NCBI GenBank assembly: GCA_016267585.1
Contig: JACQUT010000247.1
Coordinates: 1-9,482, forward strand
Direction of reading: 5' to 3'
Length of the DNA: 9,482 nucleotides
DNA from: Cyanobacteria bacterium NC_groundwater_1444_Ag_S-0.65um_54_12
GTDB lineage: Bacteria; Cyanobacteriota; Sericytochromatia; S15B-MN24; VGJW01
A model generated the notes under the pieces. That model searched no databases, had not been told where the DNA came from, and saw nothing but the letters and a program-made list of their open reading frames with translations. The position numbers and the translations under genes were made by a program. Of the stretch, positions 1-6,789 are shown in pieces (within the stretch, counting starts at the first letter, position 1; every line of letters starts with the position of its first letter).

Positions 1-129
1 ACCTAATTCAGCTGGCGAGAGCCGAGATTGCCGGCTCTGGCAAGCGAAGCCATGAGTTCCAGTGCCAATTCCTAGCCTCGAGACTTTTACACCGGATCGT
101 CCCAAAGCTACCTGACGAATAGTAGTGAT
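1..129 (-). CDS. Aldo/keto reductase, N-terminal fragment (runs off the left edge)
   Basis: Read from position 120 down to 1 the minus strand is open and gives RQVALGRSGVKVSRLGIGTG, followed by THG and ending in SPAELG at the edge. This matches the first beta strand and following loop of the aldo/keto reductase family (x-LGRTGxKVSxLGxGT), NAD(P)H-dependent TIM-barrel oxidoreductases. The catalytic Asp, Tyr, Lys and His lie beyond the window, so substrate and activity cannot be judged. The start is unclear. The frame is open back to a stop near position 215 but holds no ATG or GTG. An SD-like AGGAG (136-140) sits 6 bases before an ATC codon at 129-127. The only conventional start is TTG at 105-103, which would trim the first conserved strand. 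The coordinates assume the ATC. The family call is from motif recognition; the start is inference. Confidence 0.72.
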   Translation of the reverse strand, partial: MTTIRQVALGRSGVKVSRLGIGTGTHGFACQSRQSRLSPAELG

Positions 130-160
130 GATCAGCTCCTGAATTTTAACAGCATAACAT

Positions 161-199
161 AAGGAATTGGCCCTCCTAAGATAGGAGGACCAATTCCTT
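161..199 (-). terminator. Strong hairpin between the 107-aa gene and the aldo/keto reductase gene
   Basis: Bases 161-178 and 182-199 are inverted copies, 18 bp long with one mismatch (171 against 189) and a 3-base loop. It lies just after the minus-strand gene ending at 253 and before the aldo/keto reductase. Reading minus, the stem is followed by ATGTTATGCTGTTAAAATT, which is T-rich but lacks a solid T run, so it is an imperfect intrinsic terminator. The plus side is followed by GAGGAGGAGGAGG, so it is unlikely to terminate in that direction. It could also act as an mRNA-processing or attenuation element. Confidence 0.55.
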
Positions 200-252
200 G
201 AGGAGGAGGAGGATTAGGGTCACTGATCTTGAAAACTTATCTCTATCATATC

Positions 253-576
253 CTAGCGCTTACCAAATATGGTAGCCACAAAATCCCAGATACTCTGGAA
301 AAAGGGACCGAGAAATTGATCCCAAAGATTGCTCAGGAAACTCTTGGCTTGATACTTCGGCTCCGCTGCTTTTACCACCGGCGTGGCAGGTGCGTTGCCG
401 TTGGCGGCTGGTGCCAGTACCGGGGGACTGACTTGCAAATTATCGTCATAGAAGGGCGGTCTTTCCTCGATCGGCAAACCGAAGGGATTTGGGAAAGCTT
501 TATTCGTGCCGGGAGGCTGATAACCGCTGGTATTGGGCGAAATAAAACCAGGACCGGTTTCGACCAAATACGTCAT
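253..576 (-). CDS. Small protein of unknown function, 107 aa
   Basis: I do not recognise a family. The start is ATG at 576-574, because AAGGAG (585-590) lies 8 bases upstream; an in-frame GTG at 606 would only translate the SD region. The first 60 or so residues are rich in Pro, Gly and Asn (GPGF, QPPGTNKAFPNPFGLP) and probably lack much regular structure. A short Ala/Pro linker follows. The last 30 residues, from about residue 78, are strongly amphipathic and aromatic (SFLSNLWDQFLGPFFQSIWD) and end in a basic FGKR. There is no signal peptide and no Cys. The tail could associate with membrane or mediate binding; that is inference. It is transcribed away from ileS and followed by a strong hairpin. 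I saw no convincing -35/-10 pair upstream. Confidence 0.72.
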   Translation of the reverse strand: MTYLVETGPGFISPNTSGYQPPGTNKAFPNPFGLPIEERPPFYDDNLQVSPPVLAPAANGNAPATPVVKAAEPKYQAKSFLSNLWDQFLGPFFQSIWDFVATIFGKR

Positions 577-584
577 CGACTTCT

Positions 585-590
585 CTCCTT
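585..590 (-). promoter_or_regulatory. Shine-Dalgarno site of the 107-aa gene
   Basis: AAGGAG on the minus strand, 8 bases before ATG at 576. It decides the start against the longer GTG reading at 606, because this SD would lie inside the longer ORF. Confidence 0.75.
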
Positions 591-709
591 GAGAAAAACG
601 CTCCACTGCCAGGTTCGTAAAAAGCTTATCGGATTTAAAGTATCCGTTAAGAGTAAAGCGGTAGCTAAGGCATCTTTAAGCTTTGGCCAACAATGGATTT
701 TGGTCGCAA

Positions 710-718
710 TGCTATACT
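710..718 (+). promoter_or_regulatory. Extended -10 promoter of the ileS operon
   Basis: TGCTATACT is a full extended -10 element (TG, one base, then TATACT, 5 of 6 to consensus). There is no good -35 at 16-18 bases upstream, as is usual for extended -10 promoters. Transcription would start near 725, giving a leader of about 50 bases to the TTG at 778. That is too short for a T-box riboswitch, and no T-box sequence is visible between here and the gene. Confidence 0.5.
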
Positions 719-768
719 GTGACATCGTGGATAGCTAATCAGAAACTAGCTTGAGTCGAAGCGGTGGC

Positions 769-773
769 GGAGG
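769..773 (+). promoter_or_regulatory. Shine-Dalgarno site that sets the ileS start
   Basis: GGAGG ends 4 bases before TTG at 778. If translation began at the TTG at 751, this site would be read as a run of four glycines, which IleS N-termini do not have, and no SD precedes 751. Confidence 0.6.
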
Positions 774-777
774 TCCA

Positions 778-3531
778 TTGGATCCTTATAAAAATAAGCT
801 CTATTTGCCTCAAACTGACTTCCCGATGCGAGCGAACGCTAGCATTCGCGAACCAGAAATTCAAGCTCTCTGGCGAGACAACAAGCTCTACGATCAGTTA
901 ATAGCCAAGCGCCGCGGGGGACCGCGCTTCGTTTTGCATGACGGCCCACCTTATTCCAGTTCAGGGCGTATTCATATTGGTCATGCTCTGAACAAGATTC
1001 TCAAAGATCTGGTCGTCAAGTACAAGATCCTTGCCGGTTATGAGGCACCTTTTATTCCAGGATACGATACCCATGGCCTACCCACGGAGATTGCTGCGCT
1101 AAAAGAATTAAAAAGTAAACGGCAGTCGCTGGGCCCAATAGCTATTCGTGCCGTATGCCAGGAGTTTGCCAACAAGAGCATAGCCAGCCAGCAGCAAGCT
1201 TTCCAGCGACTGGGAGTATTTGGTGATTGGGATCATCCTTACCTTACGCTGCAGCCAGAATTTGAAGCCTGCCAGATCCGTATCTTCGGGCAGATGGCAG
1301 AAAAGGGCTATATTTACAAGGGATTGAAGCCGGTACATTGGTGCTGTAGTTGTGTAACAGCGCTGGCAGAAGCAGAAGTAGAATACGAGGATGTCACTTC
1401 ACCTGCCATTTATGTAAGCTTCCCGCTGCTGCGTGCTGCCTCGGTACCGATCATAGCAGAGCGGTTAGCTGCTGGCCGTCCGGTTGGTCTGCTCATCTGG
1501 ACCACTACCCCTTGGACACTGCCAGCTAACCTGGCTATTGCCGTCAATCCCGATTTTGACTATACGCTATTGGCAATGCCCGAACGAGACCTGGTGGTAG
1601 CCAAAGAGCGCGTAGCGACGATCAGACAAGAAGCAGGTTTAGCGGCAGCTAAAGAAACGGGAATTCACTTCAAAGGCCGGGAGCTGGAACATGCAGCCTA
1701 CGCCCATGTTTGGCTCGAGCGGGAATCAGAGGTGATCCTGGGTCAGCACGTGACTTTGGCAAGCGGATCCGGGTTAGTGCATACCGCTCCAGGCCATGGA
1801 CACGATGACTACGTGGTGAGTCTGGCTTATGGCTTGCCAATTTTGGCGCCCTTGGATGATCACGGATATTTTACGTCCGAGGGTGGAGAGCTTACTGACC
1901 GCCTCTTTTATGCTGCTGCCAACCCGATCATCATTGCCGAGCTAGCGGCGCGCGAAGCGCTACTGGGCGCAACTACGATCACCCATAGCTATCCTCATTG
2001 CTGGCGGTGCCACAAGCCGATCGTGTTCCGTGCCACCGAACAGTGGTTCGCGTCAGTAGCTGGCTTTCGCCAGCAGGCGTTGGCCGCGCTTGAAACTGTG
2101 CGCTGGCATCCGGAATTCGGAGAGCTACGCATGGCCAACATGATCAGTGAACGGGCTGACTGGTGTATTTCACGCCAAAGGGTATGGGGAGTGCCGATTC
2201 CGGTCTTTTATTGCGATAGCTGCCATTACCCTGGTATTACCGCCGAAACCATCGAACGGGTGGCGGAGATTTTTGCCAAAGAAGGTTCCGATGCCTGGTG
2301 GACGCATGAAGCGAGCGCGTTACTACCTGAAGGGATGGTTTGCAGCAAGTGTGGCCACGATCATTTCAGCAAAGAAACCGACATCATGGATGTCTGGTTC
2401 GACTCCGGCGTCACCCACGAAGCAGTGTGCGCCGCGCGTGGCTTGGGCTGGCCCGTCGACCTTTATCTGGAAGGCTCGGATCAGTATCGCGGCTGGTTCC
2501 AGTCTTCGCTCTTGACAGCGGTGGCGACACGGAACTCCGCTCCGTACCGGATGGTAATAACTCATGGGTTTGCGCTAGATGGCCAAGGGCGCAAGATGTC
2601 CAAATCTCTGGGTAATGTCATGGAACCGGATGCGGTCGTCAAGCAATACGGCGCTGACGTACTGCGTTTATGGGTGTCCAGTGTCGATTACACGGGCGAT
2701 GTGCGCATCTCTGCACCCATTTTGCAACAACTAGCAGAAGTCTATCGCAAGATCCGCAATACTGCCCGTTTCTTGCTAGGTAATCTGTACGATTTTGTTC
2801 CGCAGCGAGATCTAGTGGATCATGCACGACTGCCAGAGATCGATCGCTTTGCCCTGCACCGTTTGCAAGAAATCATGAGACAAGTACAGCATTGCTTCGA
2901 AAACTATGAATACTATACTTTTTATCAGCTAATCCAGAATTACTGCGTGGTCGATCTGTCTTCTTTCTACCTGGATGTCTTGAAAGATCGGCTATATGCA
3001 TCCCAAGCGCATGATAGCCCGGCTAGACGCTCTGCTCAGACTGCCTTGCATCATATTTTGCAAAATTTATTGCGTTTGATTTCCCCCGTGCTCTCGCATC
3101 TGGCGGAAGATATCTACTTGCACTTGCCAGCCGAGCAACGTGCGGAAGTGCCCAGCGTATTCCTTCTGGACTTTCCCAAAGCCGAGGAAAATTGGCGAGA
3201 TGAAGCGCTGGCACGACGTTGGGAAGAGATTCTCACATTACGCAGCCAAGTATACCGGCTGCTGGAAGAGGCGCGCCAACGCAAGGAAATTGGTTCTTCA
3301 AGCGACGCCATGGTCATGGTTCCAGCTAGCGCCGTACCAGAAGAAATATTGCGCGAAGCGCTAAATGTGTCGCAAGTGGTAGTGGATGACACCCTGCAAT
3401 TACCAGTGGTAGGAAGAGCCTCGGGCGAAAAATGCCAGCGTTGCTGGCTGATTTTGCCCGAGGTTGCCGAACCAGCTGCTGGTCTCTGTAAACGTTGCAC
3501 TGCAGCAATGTTGCAGGATGCAATGACGTAG
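778..3531 (+). CDS. ileS: Isoleucyl-tRNA synthetase, 917 aa
   Basis: Class I synthetase that charges tRNA-Ile with isoleucine in the cytoplasm and hydrolyses mischarged valine. Numbered from TTG 778, the N-terminus reads MDPYKNKLYLP then FPMRA, as in the family. HIGH is at residues 66-69 and GYDTHGLP at 95-102. The CP1 editing domain carries the Thr-rich WTTTPWTLPAN motif and the VHTAPGHG-HDDY motif. KMSKS is at 606-610. The C-terminal zinc ribbon has Cys 886, 889, 904 and 907, and an internal Cys-rich stretch lies near the second half of the catalytic domain. Length is normal for bacterial IleS, and the zinc ribbon places it with the bacterial-type enzymes. A longer start at TTG 751 (926 aa) is possible but less likely. 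Oddities are an extra residue before HIGH (PPYSSSGRIHIGH) and Tyr for the usual Trp in GYDTHGLP. It is cotranscribed with the laccase-like gene 9 bases downstream. Confidence 0.97.
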   Translation: MDPYKNKLYLPQTDFPMRANASIREPEIQALWRDNKLYDQLIAKRRGGPRFVLHDGPPYSSSGRIHIGHALNKILKDLVVKYKILAGYEAPFIPGYDTHGLPTEIAALKELKSKRQSLGPIAIRAVCQEFANKSIASQQQAFQRLGVFGDWDHPYLTLQPEFEACQIRIFGQMAEKGYIYKGLKPVHWCCSCVTALAEAEVEYEDVTSPAIYVSFPLLRAASVPIIAERLAAGRPVGLLIWTTTPWTLPANLAIAVNPDFDYTLLAMPERDLVVAKERVATIRQEAGLAAAKETGIHFKGRELEHAAYAHVWLERESEVILGQHVTLASGSGLVHTAPGHGHDDYVVSLAYGLPILAPLDDHGYFTSEGGELTDRLFYAAANPIIIAELAAREALLGATTITHSYPHCWRCHKPIVFRATEQWFASVAGFRQQALAALETVRWHPEFGELRMANMISERADWCISRQRVWGVPIPVFYCDSCHYPGITAETIERVAEIFAKEGSDAWWTHEASALLPEGMVCSKCGHDHFSKETDIMDVWFDSGVTHEAVCAARGLGWPVDLYLEGSDQYRGWFQSSLLTAVATRNSAPYRMVITHGFALDGQGRKMSKSLGNVMEPDAVVKQYGADVLRLWVSSVDYTGDVRISAPILQQLAEVYRKIRNTARFLLGNLYDFVPQRDLVDHARLPEIDRFALHRLQEIMRQVQHCFENYEYYTFYQLIQNYCVVDLSSFYLDVLKDRLYASQAHDSPARRSAQTALHHILQNLLRLISPVLSHLAEDIYLHLPAEQRAEVPSVFLLDFPKAEENWRDEALARRWEEILTLRSQVYRLLEEARQRKEIGSSSDAMVMVPASAVPEEILREALNVSQVVVDDTLQLPVVGRASGEKCQRCWLILPEVAEPAAGLCKRCTAAMLQDAMT

Positions 3532-3540
3532 GATCGGCTG

Positions 3541-4362
3541 ATGGATTGCCAAATTCCTGCTGCTTTGGCAGAGGGCTGGGAGCTATCTCCCGGCGGAACA
3601 ATGCTGCGTTACCGACACTTTCCGGTAAAGCATGCTTTTTCGACCAGGCTCGGTGGGGTCAGTGTAGGTCCCTATGCTACCTTGAACCTTAGCAATTCGG
3701 TAGGAGACAGTGCGGAAGCGGTCCGGGAAAATCGCGAGCGGTTTTTGCACGAAGCTGATATTGCCAGCTACTGGGCAACCGTGCAACAGGTTCACGGTAA
3801 CCGGTCGTTAGCTATTTCGGCGCTGGCTGATTGTGCTGGCCAGGTTGCAGACGCTTTGCTCACTGATCGATCTAATATCCCGATAGGAGTGTATGTGGCT
3901 GATTGCACACCAATTCTCCTGGCCAGTGTAGCGAACCAGCGCGTGGTGGCAGTGATCCATGCTGGCTGGCGTGGCACTGCTGCCAAGCTAGTGGCCCATA
4001 CCGTAGAACACCTGTGCCAGAGCTATGGGATCAAGCCAAAAGAGCTGCTGGCGCTAATCGGGCCAGCAGCTCGCGGCTGCTGCTACGAGGTAGGTTCCGA
4101 GGTGGTAGCTGCTTTGCGCCAGAGCGACCCTGGTCCAGCAGTGATGACCCACGAGCCTGGCTGGGTAATACAGGAACACGACCAGCTGCGTGTGGATTTA
4201 CCTTTACTGATCAAGCGTCAGCTGGAATCGACTGGCTTGCCGGCCGAAAGCATTCAAACTGCCGGACTCTGCACCTTGTGCTGTAGCGATCTCTGCTTCT
4301 CTTATCGTCGCCATGGCAAGTCAGCTGGCCGGATGGTCGCCGTGATCGAACTATCATCCTGA
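3541..4362 (+). CDS. pgeF: YfiH/PgeF family protein (DUF152, laccase-like), 273 aa
   Basis: Member of the YfiH/YlmD/LACC1 family, once called multicopper polyphenol oxidases. The E. coli protein removes wrongly incorporated L-Ser from peptidoglycan precursors, and other members act on purine nucleosides. The family zinc ligands are present: His85 in QQVHGN, Cys122 in VADCTP and His140 in HAGWRG. The early STRLGGVSVGPYATLNL stretch, the CCYEVG motif near 180-185 and the closing CFSYRRHG near 252-259 are also typical. The whole family length is covered and there is no signal peptide, so it is probably cytoplasmic. The ATG at 3541 has AGGAT (3530-3534) 6 bases upstream, overlapping the ileS stop codon, which suggests coupled translation. 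An inner ATG at 3601 would remove about 20 poorly conserved residues. The 3' end overlaps the convergent lipoprotein gene by 9 bases, and no terminator is visible. Confidence 0.93.
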   Translation: MDCQIPAALAEGWELSPGGTMLRYRHFPVKHAFSTRLGGVSVGPYATLNLSNSVGDSAEAVRENRERFLHEADIASYWATVQQVHGNRSLAISALADCAGQVADALLTDRSNIPIGVYVADCTPILLASVANQRVVAVIHAGWRGTAAKLVAHTVEHLCQSYGIKPKELLALIGPAARGCCYEVGSEVVAALRQSDPGPAVMTHEPGWVIQEHDQLRVDLPLLIKRQLESTGLPAESIQTAGLCTLCCSDLCFSYRRHGKSAGRMVAVIELSS

Positions 4363-5280
4363 CTCCTGATCGCTACCAGCTCCGGCCAGACGGGGTATTC
4401 TTCGTCTGATCGGCAGTTCACCTGAATCGGGCCTCGGTGGAGCTACCCGCGACGGTGGTGGCTGAACTACTGGTGTGCCAGGTACGCCAGGTCGCCTGAT
4501 AACCGGAGCAGGACGGGTGGGTGTCGGCAGGCCCGGCGGCAGTGCTGGTGGCAAAATTCTGGGCACCGTAGGTCTCGGTATGATGGGTGGTGGTGTCAGG
4601 CGGGGAGCAGTGGGCGGCGTCGGGCGGGGCGAAATTGGCAAAGTAGGCCGGGGATGCGGCACTACTGGCCGGGGACGCGGCCTTATGATGATCGGCCGCA
4701 CTACGATGGGTGCCGGTACAAATATGATGTCAATGGGCGATACATAGGTAGGAGGAACTATTACCGGGATAATCGTAATATAGGGTGCTAGCAATGCCCG
4801 ACTGGCAAAGAAAATCGGTACCAGCAAGTCTCCTGCTATCCTGAGCGCCGGGTAGAAATAAAATCCGGTATTTTGTGAAAAAAATACCAGAGGCACGTAG
4901 TCGTCAGCAGCACTCTGCGTGTAGGGAATCAACAGGCCATCAACTGGCAAGAAAAGTGAATTGCCGAAAATCTCGGCAGTGAAACCGGGTGCGAAACCCC
5001 GGAACATTCCACCAATTCCTGTGAAGGTATCCGTCTCGAAACTGGTGGCTATTTGTTCTGGAGCGATCGGTATCAGCTGCGCTGCGTCAGCTGTCGGGAT
5101 ACTGGACGGAATGCGCGTCAGTAGCTCGCCAAGAGAATCACGGTTGGTGATGAATTGAGTACTTCGGTGACTGGCAAGCCCACTGGTAGTAGCAAGGAAA
5201 GTGGCCTGACTGGTGCACGCTGCCAGCAGTCCCGTAAGGCCGGCCAGGCTTAGCCGACGTAAAAATAAAGGGGAAACCAT
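4354..5280 (-). CDS. Predicted lipoprotein with Pro/Arg-rich tail, 308 aa, unknown function
   Basis: No recognised family. The start is ATG at 5280-5278, because AAGGAG lies 6 bases upstream; an in-frame ATG at 5295 would translate that SD as KES. Residues 1-21 are a signal peptide (basic RR, then a hydrophobic core) ending in the lipobox LLAAC, with lipidated Cys22. Residues 23-185 form a hydrophobic, beta-prone region rich in Phe, Ile and Val (FFSQNTGFYFYPALRIAGDL). From about 189 to 297 the chain is extremely rich in Pro and Arg, about 38 Pro in the first 97 residues, as PRP and PPT motifs, and would form polyproline-II helix. The protein contains no lysine and no tryptophan, and Cys22 is its only cysteine. 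The tail resembles periplasm- or wall-spanning Pro-rich linkers, but its role is inference. It is last of four lipoprotein genes and has its own promoter. Confidence 0.85.
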   Translation of the reverse strand: MVSPLFLRRLSLAGLTGLLAACTSQATFLATTSGLASHRSTQFITNRDSLGELLTRIPSSIPTADAAQLIPIAPEQIATSFETDTFTGIGGMFRGFAPGFTAEIFGNSLFLPVDGLLIPYTQSAADDYVPLVFFSQNTGFYFYPALRIAGDLLVPIFFASRALLAPYITIIPVIVPPTYVSPIDIIFVPAPIVVRPIIIRPRPRPVVPHPRPTLPISPRPTPPTAPRLTPPPIIPRPTVPRILPPALPPGLPTPTRPAPVIRRPGVPGTPVVQPPPSRVAPPRPDSGELPIRRRIPRLAGAGSDQESG

Positions 5281-5286
5281 TGCCGA

Positions 5287-5292
5287 CTCCTT
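5287..5292 (-). promoter_or_regulatory. Shine-Dalgarno site of the Pro/Arg-rich lipoprotein gene
   Basis: AAGGAG on the minus strand with a 6-base spacer to ATG at 5280. It rules against the upstream ATG at 5295, which overlaps the SD and has none of its own. Confidence 0.75.
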
Positions 5293-5312
5293 CATCTAAC
5301 GGTGTATTTCGG

Positions 5313-5340
5313 AGTCTAGGCGCGAAAATTGCTGCGTCAA
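5313..5340 (-). promoter_or_regulatory. Sigma-70-like promoter of the Pro/Arg-rich lipoprotein gene
   Basis: On the minus strand TTGACG (5335-5340, 5 of 6 to consensus) is followed after 16 bases by TAGACT (5313-5318, 4 of 6). Transcription would begin near 5306, giving a leader of about 25 bases with the SD inside it. This lets the last gene of the cluster be expressed independently of the three upstream genes. Confidence 0.5.
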
Positions 5341-5359
5341 CACACTGCCAGTATGTTCA

Positions 5360-5388
5360 GAAGCTATCTCGAGTCATGGGATAGTTTC
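5360..5388 (-). terminator. Stem-loop directly after the second propeller gene
   Basis: Arms 5360-5368 and 5380-5388 pair over 9 bases around an 11-base loop, with one mismatch on the minus strand (a G-U wobble on the plus). It starts immediately after the TAA of the 5389-6789 gene. No T run follows, so it is a weak terminator at best, and could be an mRNA 3'-end protector. Confidence 0.3.
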
Positions 5389-6789
5389 TTAAAAGCGATC
5401 GGCAAATAATGGTTGCTGGATGTTCGCTCGCCACGTCAGGTTGCCTGCAGCGTCGATTTCCATGACGCGGTTGTTATCGGTATCGGCGATCAAAGTGTTA
5501 CCAGATGGCAACCTTTTAGCCGAGTTAGGATTGGCCAGATTGACATCCTTGTTGCGTTCTGCGGCGGGGAACAGCCAAGCTAACGCACCCTGGTTATTGA
5601 CTTCCAGTACACGGTCATTGCCAGCGTCACAAATGAGGGTGTTACCATTTGGCAAGCGCTGGGCGCAACTGGGGTGGTTCAGCAGGTCGGTACCACCAGC
5701 GCCGAATCCCCAGACGATGGTTCCGGCGTTTTTTACTTCAATGACACGATGATTGCCCGTATCGACAATCAGGACATTACCGTTGGGCAAACGCTCAGCC
5801 CAACGTGGCTCGGACAGGTTGGCTTCATATTCCCAGGTTATTTTATTGCTGTCAGTCAGCTCCAAGATCCGATCATGTCCGGTATCGGCAACCATTATGT
5901 TGCCTTGCTGGGTACGGCTAGCACCGCGTGGCGCTTCCACACCGCCGATTCCCAGTTGCCAGAGTGCGCGCCCCGTGTAACTTTTGCCCTTGGAACCAGT
6001 TGAACCGTACTCCTGCACGCGATCAGCTCCCGCCTCTGCCACGAGCATTCCACCAGCGGGAAGAAATACTGCGCTCCAAAGCTCGGAACCGGGGTAATTG
6101 GCCACGCTATTTCCCCAAGCATCTAGCTCTTGTACCTGGGTGGGTGTAGTAACAATCGTATGCCCAGCTTTGGGACCGCTAGCCAGCGGCGAGAGCAGCA
6201 GGCTCACCATGTTGGAAGTGGCAGCTTTTACCAAGAGGGTTTGCTTGACCGGAACGTAACCGGACATGTTAGCTTTTAGCAATACCGTTCCGGCGGCGAT
6301 CCCCTCTAGCTTGAACTGGCCATTGGCATCGGCTTGGGTCTTCGTGCCGTTGGCTTCCACCATGGCGCCTGGTAAAGGGCGATCGGCTCCTGCCAACTTG
6401 ATGCTGCCCATGATGATGCCAGTCGGTCCGTTACCGGTGGCGAGAAGCAGTTGTGCCGTCACCTTGCCGCCACTTACGCGCAAATTGCTGACTCTACCGG
6501 CGACCCCTTCTAGCATGGCAATAGCCGAATAGCCATCACCGGTAGGTACATGCTCGAAAAGAGCAAGCCCTTGCACATCTGCTTTCTGCTCGCTTAACGG
6601 TATTTTGCTGCTATCCAGTAGTTGCACCAGAGCGCCAGCTGCTGGTTGCTCGGCGATTTTGACTCTGATTTCTACCTGGCCTTCTTTGCCTTCTTTGAAA
6701 CCGCCGTCGCTGGCAGCCATGTTGGCCCGGCCACCACAACCGAACAGCAAGAACAATATCAATAAATAGACCCACGATGCCTTGCTCAC
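5389..6789 (-). CDS. Lipoprotein with Ig-like domains and six-bladed NHL-like propeller, 466 aa
   Basis: Residues 1-17 are a signal peptide with lipobox LFGC, and Cys18 would be lipidated, followed by Gly-Gly. Residues 38-117 look like one prealbumin/Ig-like beta domain. Residues 123-201 are a clearer carboxypeptidase-regulatory-like domain (GSIKLAGADRPLPGAMVEA, then GQFKLEGIAAG and ANMSGYVPV). From 209 to the end come six repeats of about 35-50 residues of the form RLPNGNTLIADTGNNRVIEV plus a Trp-containing turn, as in NHL-type propellers. The best copies begin near 287, 329, 375 and 423. No catalytic site is visible; such propellers usually bind ligands or proteins, here outside the cytoplasmic membrane. 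It starts with GTG and overlaps the preceding gene by 4 bases (GTGA). No SD precedes it, so translation is probably coupled. It is a paralogue of the 9353-7935 gene with the same domain order and the same PLFADR ending. Confidence 0.88.
   Translation of the reverse strand: MSKASWVYLLILFLLFGCGGRANMAASDGGFKEGKEGQVEIRVKIAEQPAAGALVQLLDSSKIPLSEQKADVQGLALFEHVPTGDGYSAIAMLEGVAGRVSNLRVSGGKVTAQLLLATGNGPTGIIMGSIKLAGADRPLPGAMVEANGTKTQADANGQFKLEGIAAGTVLLKANMSGYVPVKQTLLVKAATSNMVSLLLSPLASGPKAGHTIVTTPTQVQELDAWGNSVANYPGSELWSAVFLPAGGMLVAEAGADRVQEYGSTGSKGKSYTGRALWQLGIGGVEAPRGASRTQQGNIMVADTGHDRILELTDSNKITWEYEANLSEPRWAERLPNGNVLIVDTGNHRVIEVKNAGTIVWGFGAGGTDLLNHPSCAQRLPNGNTLICDAGNDRVLEVNNQGALAWLFPAAERNKDVNLANPNSAKRLPSGNTLIADTDNNRVMEIDAAGNLTWRANIQQPLFADRF

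Noticed and set aside
18..38. A 7-bp hairpin near the left edge
   Set aside because: It lies inside the aldo/keto reductase coding sequence and has no T run or RNA-gene context.
3..122. A plus-strand open frame entering from the left edge and ending in TAG
   Set aside because: The opposite strand in the same interval gives an unmistakable aldo/keto reductase N-terminus, so this frame is a shadow.
229..738. A 169-codon plus-strand open frame starting with TTG
   Set aside because: It is antisense to the 107-aa gene, has no SD, a composition unlike a real protein, and runs through the ileS promoter.
640..777. Possible T-box or other riboswitch upstream of ileS
   Set aside because: The leader after the predicted start site is about 50 bases, with only a 5-bp stem (733-737 with 747-751) and no T-box sequence.
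4475..4747. A glycine-rich plus-strand frame of 90 codons
   Set aside because: It is the complement of the proline codons (CCN read as NGG) of the lipoprotein tail; no SD.
5420..6000. DNA repeats of roughly 140 bases, also seen at 7980-8470, considered as a non-coding repeat array
   Set aside because: They follow the propeller blades codon for codon and have diverged as coding sequence, so they are protein repeats; no CRISPR-like exact repeats.
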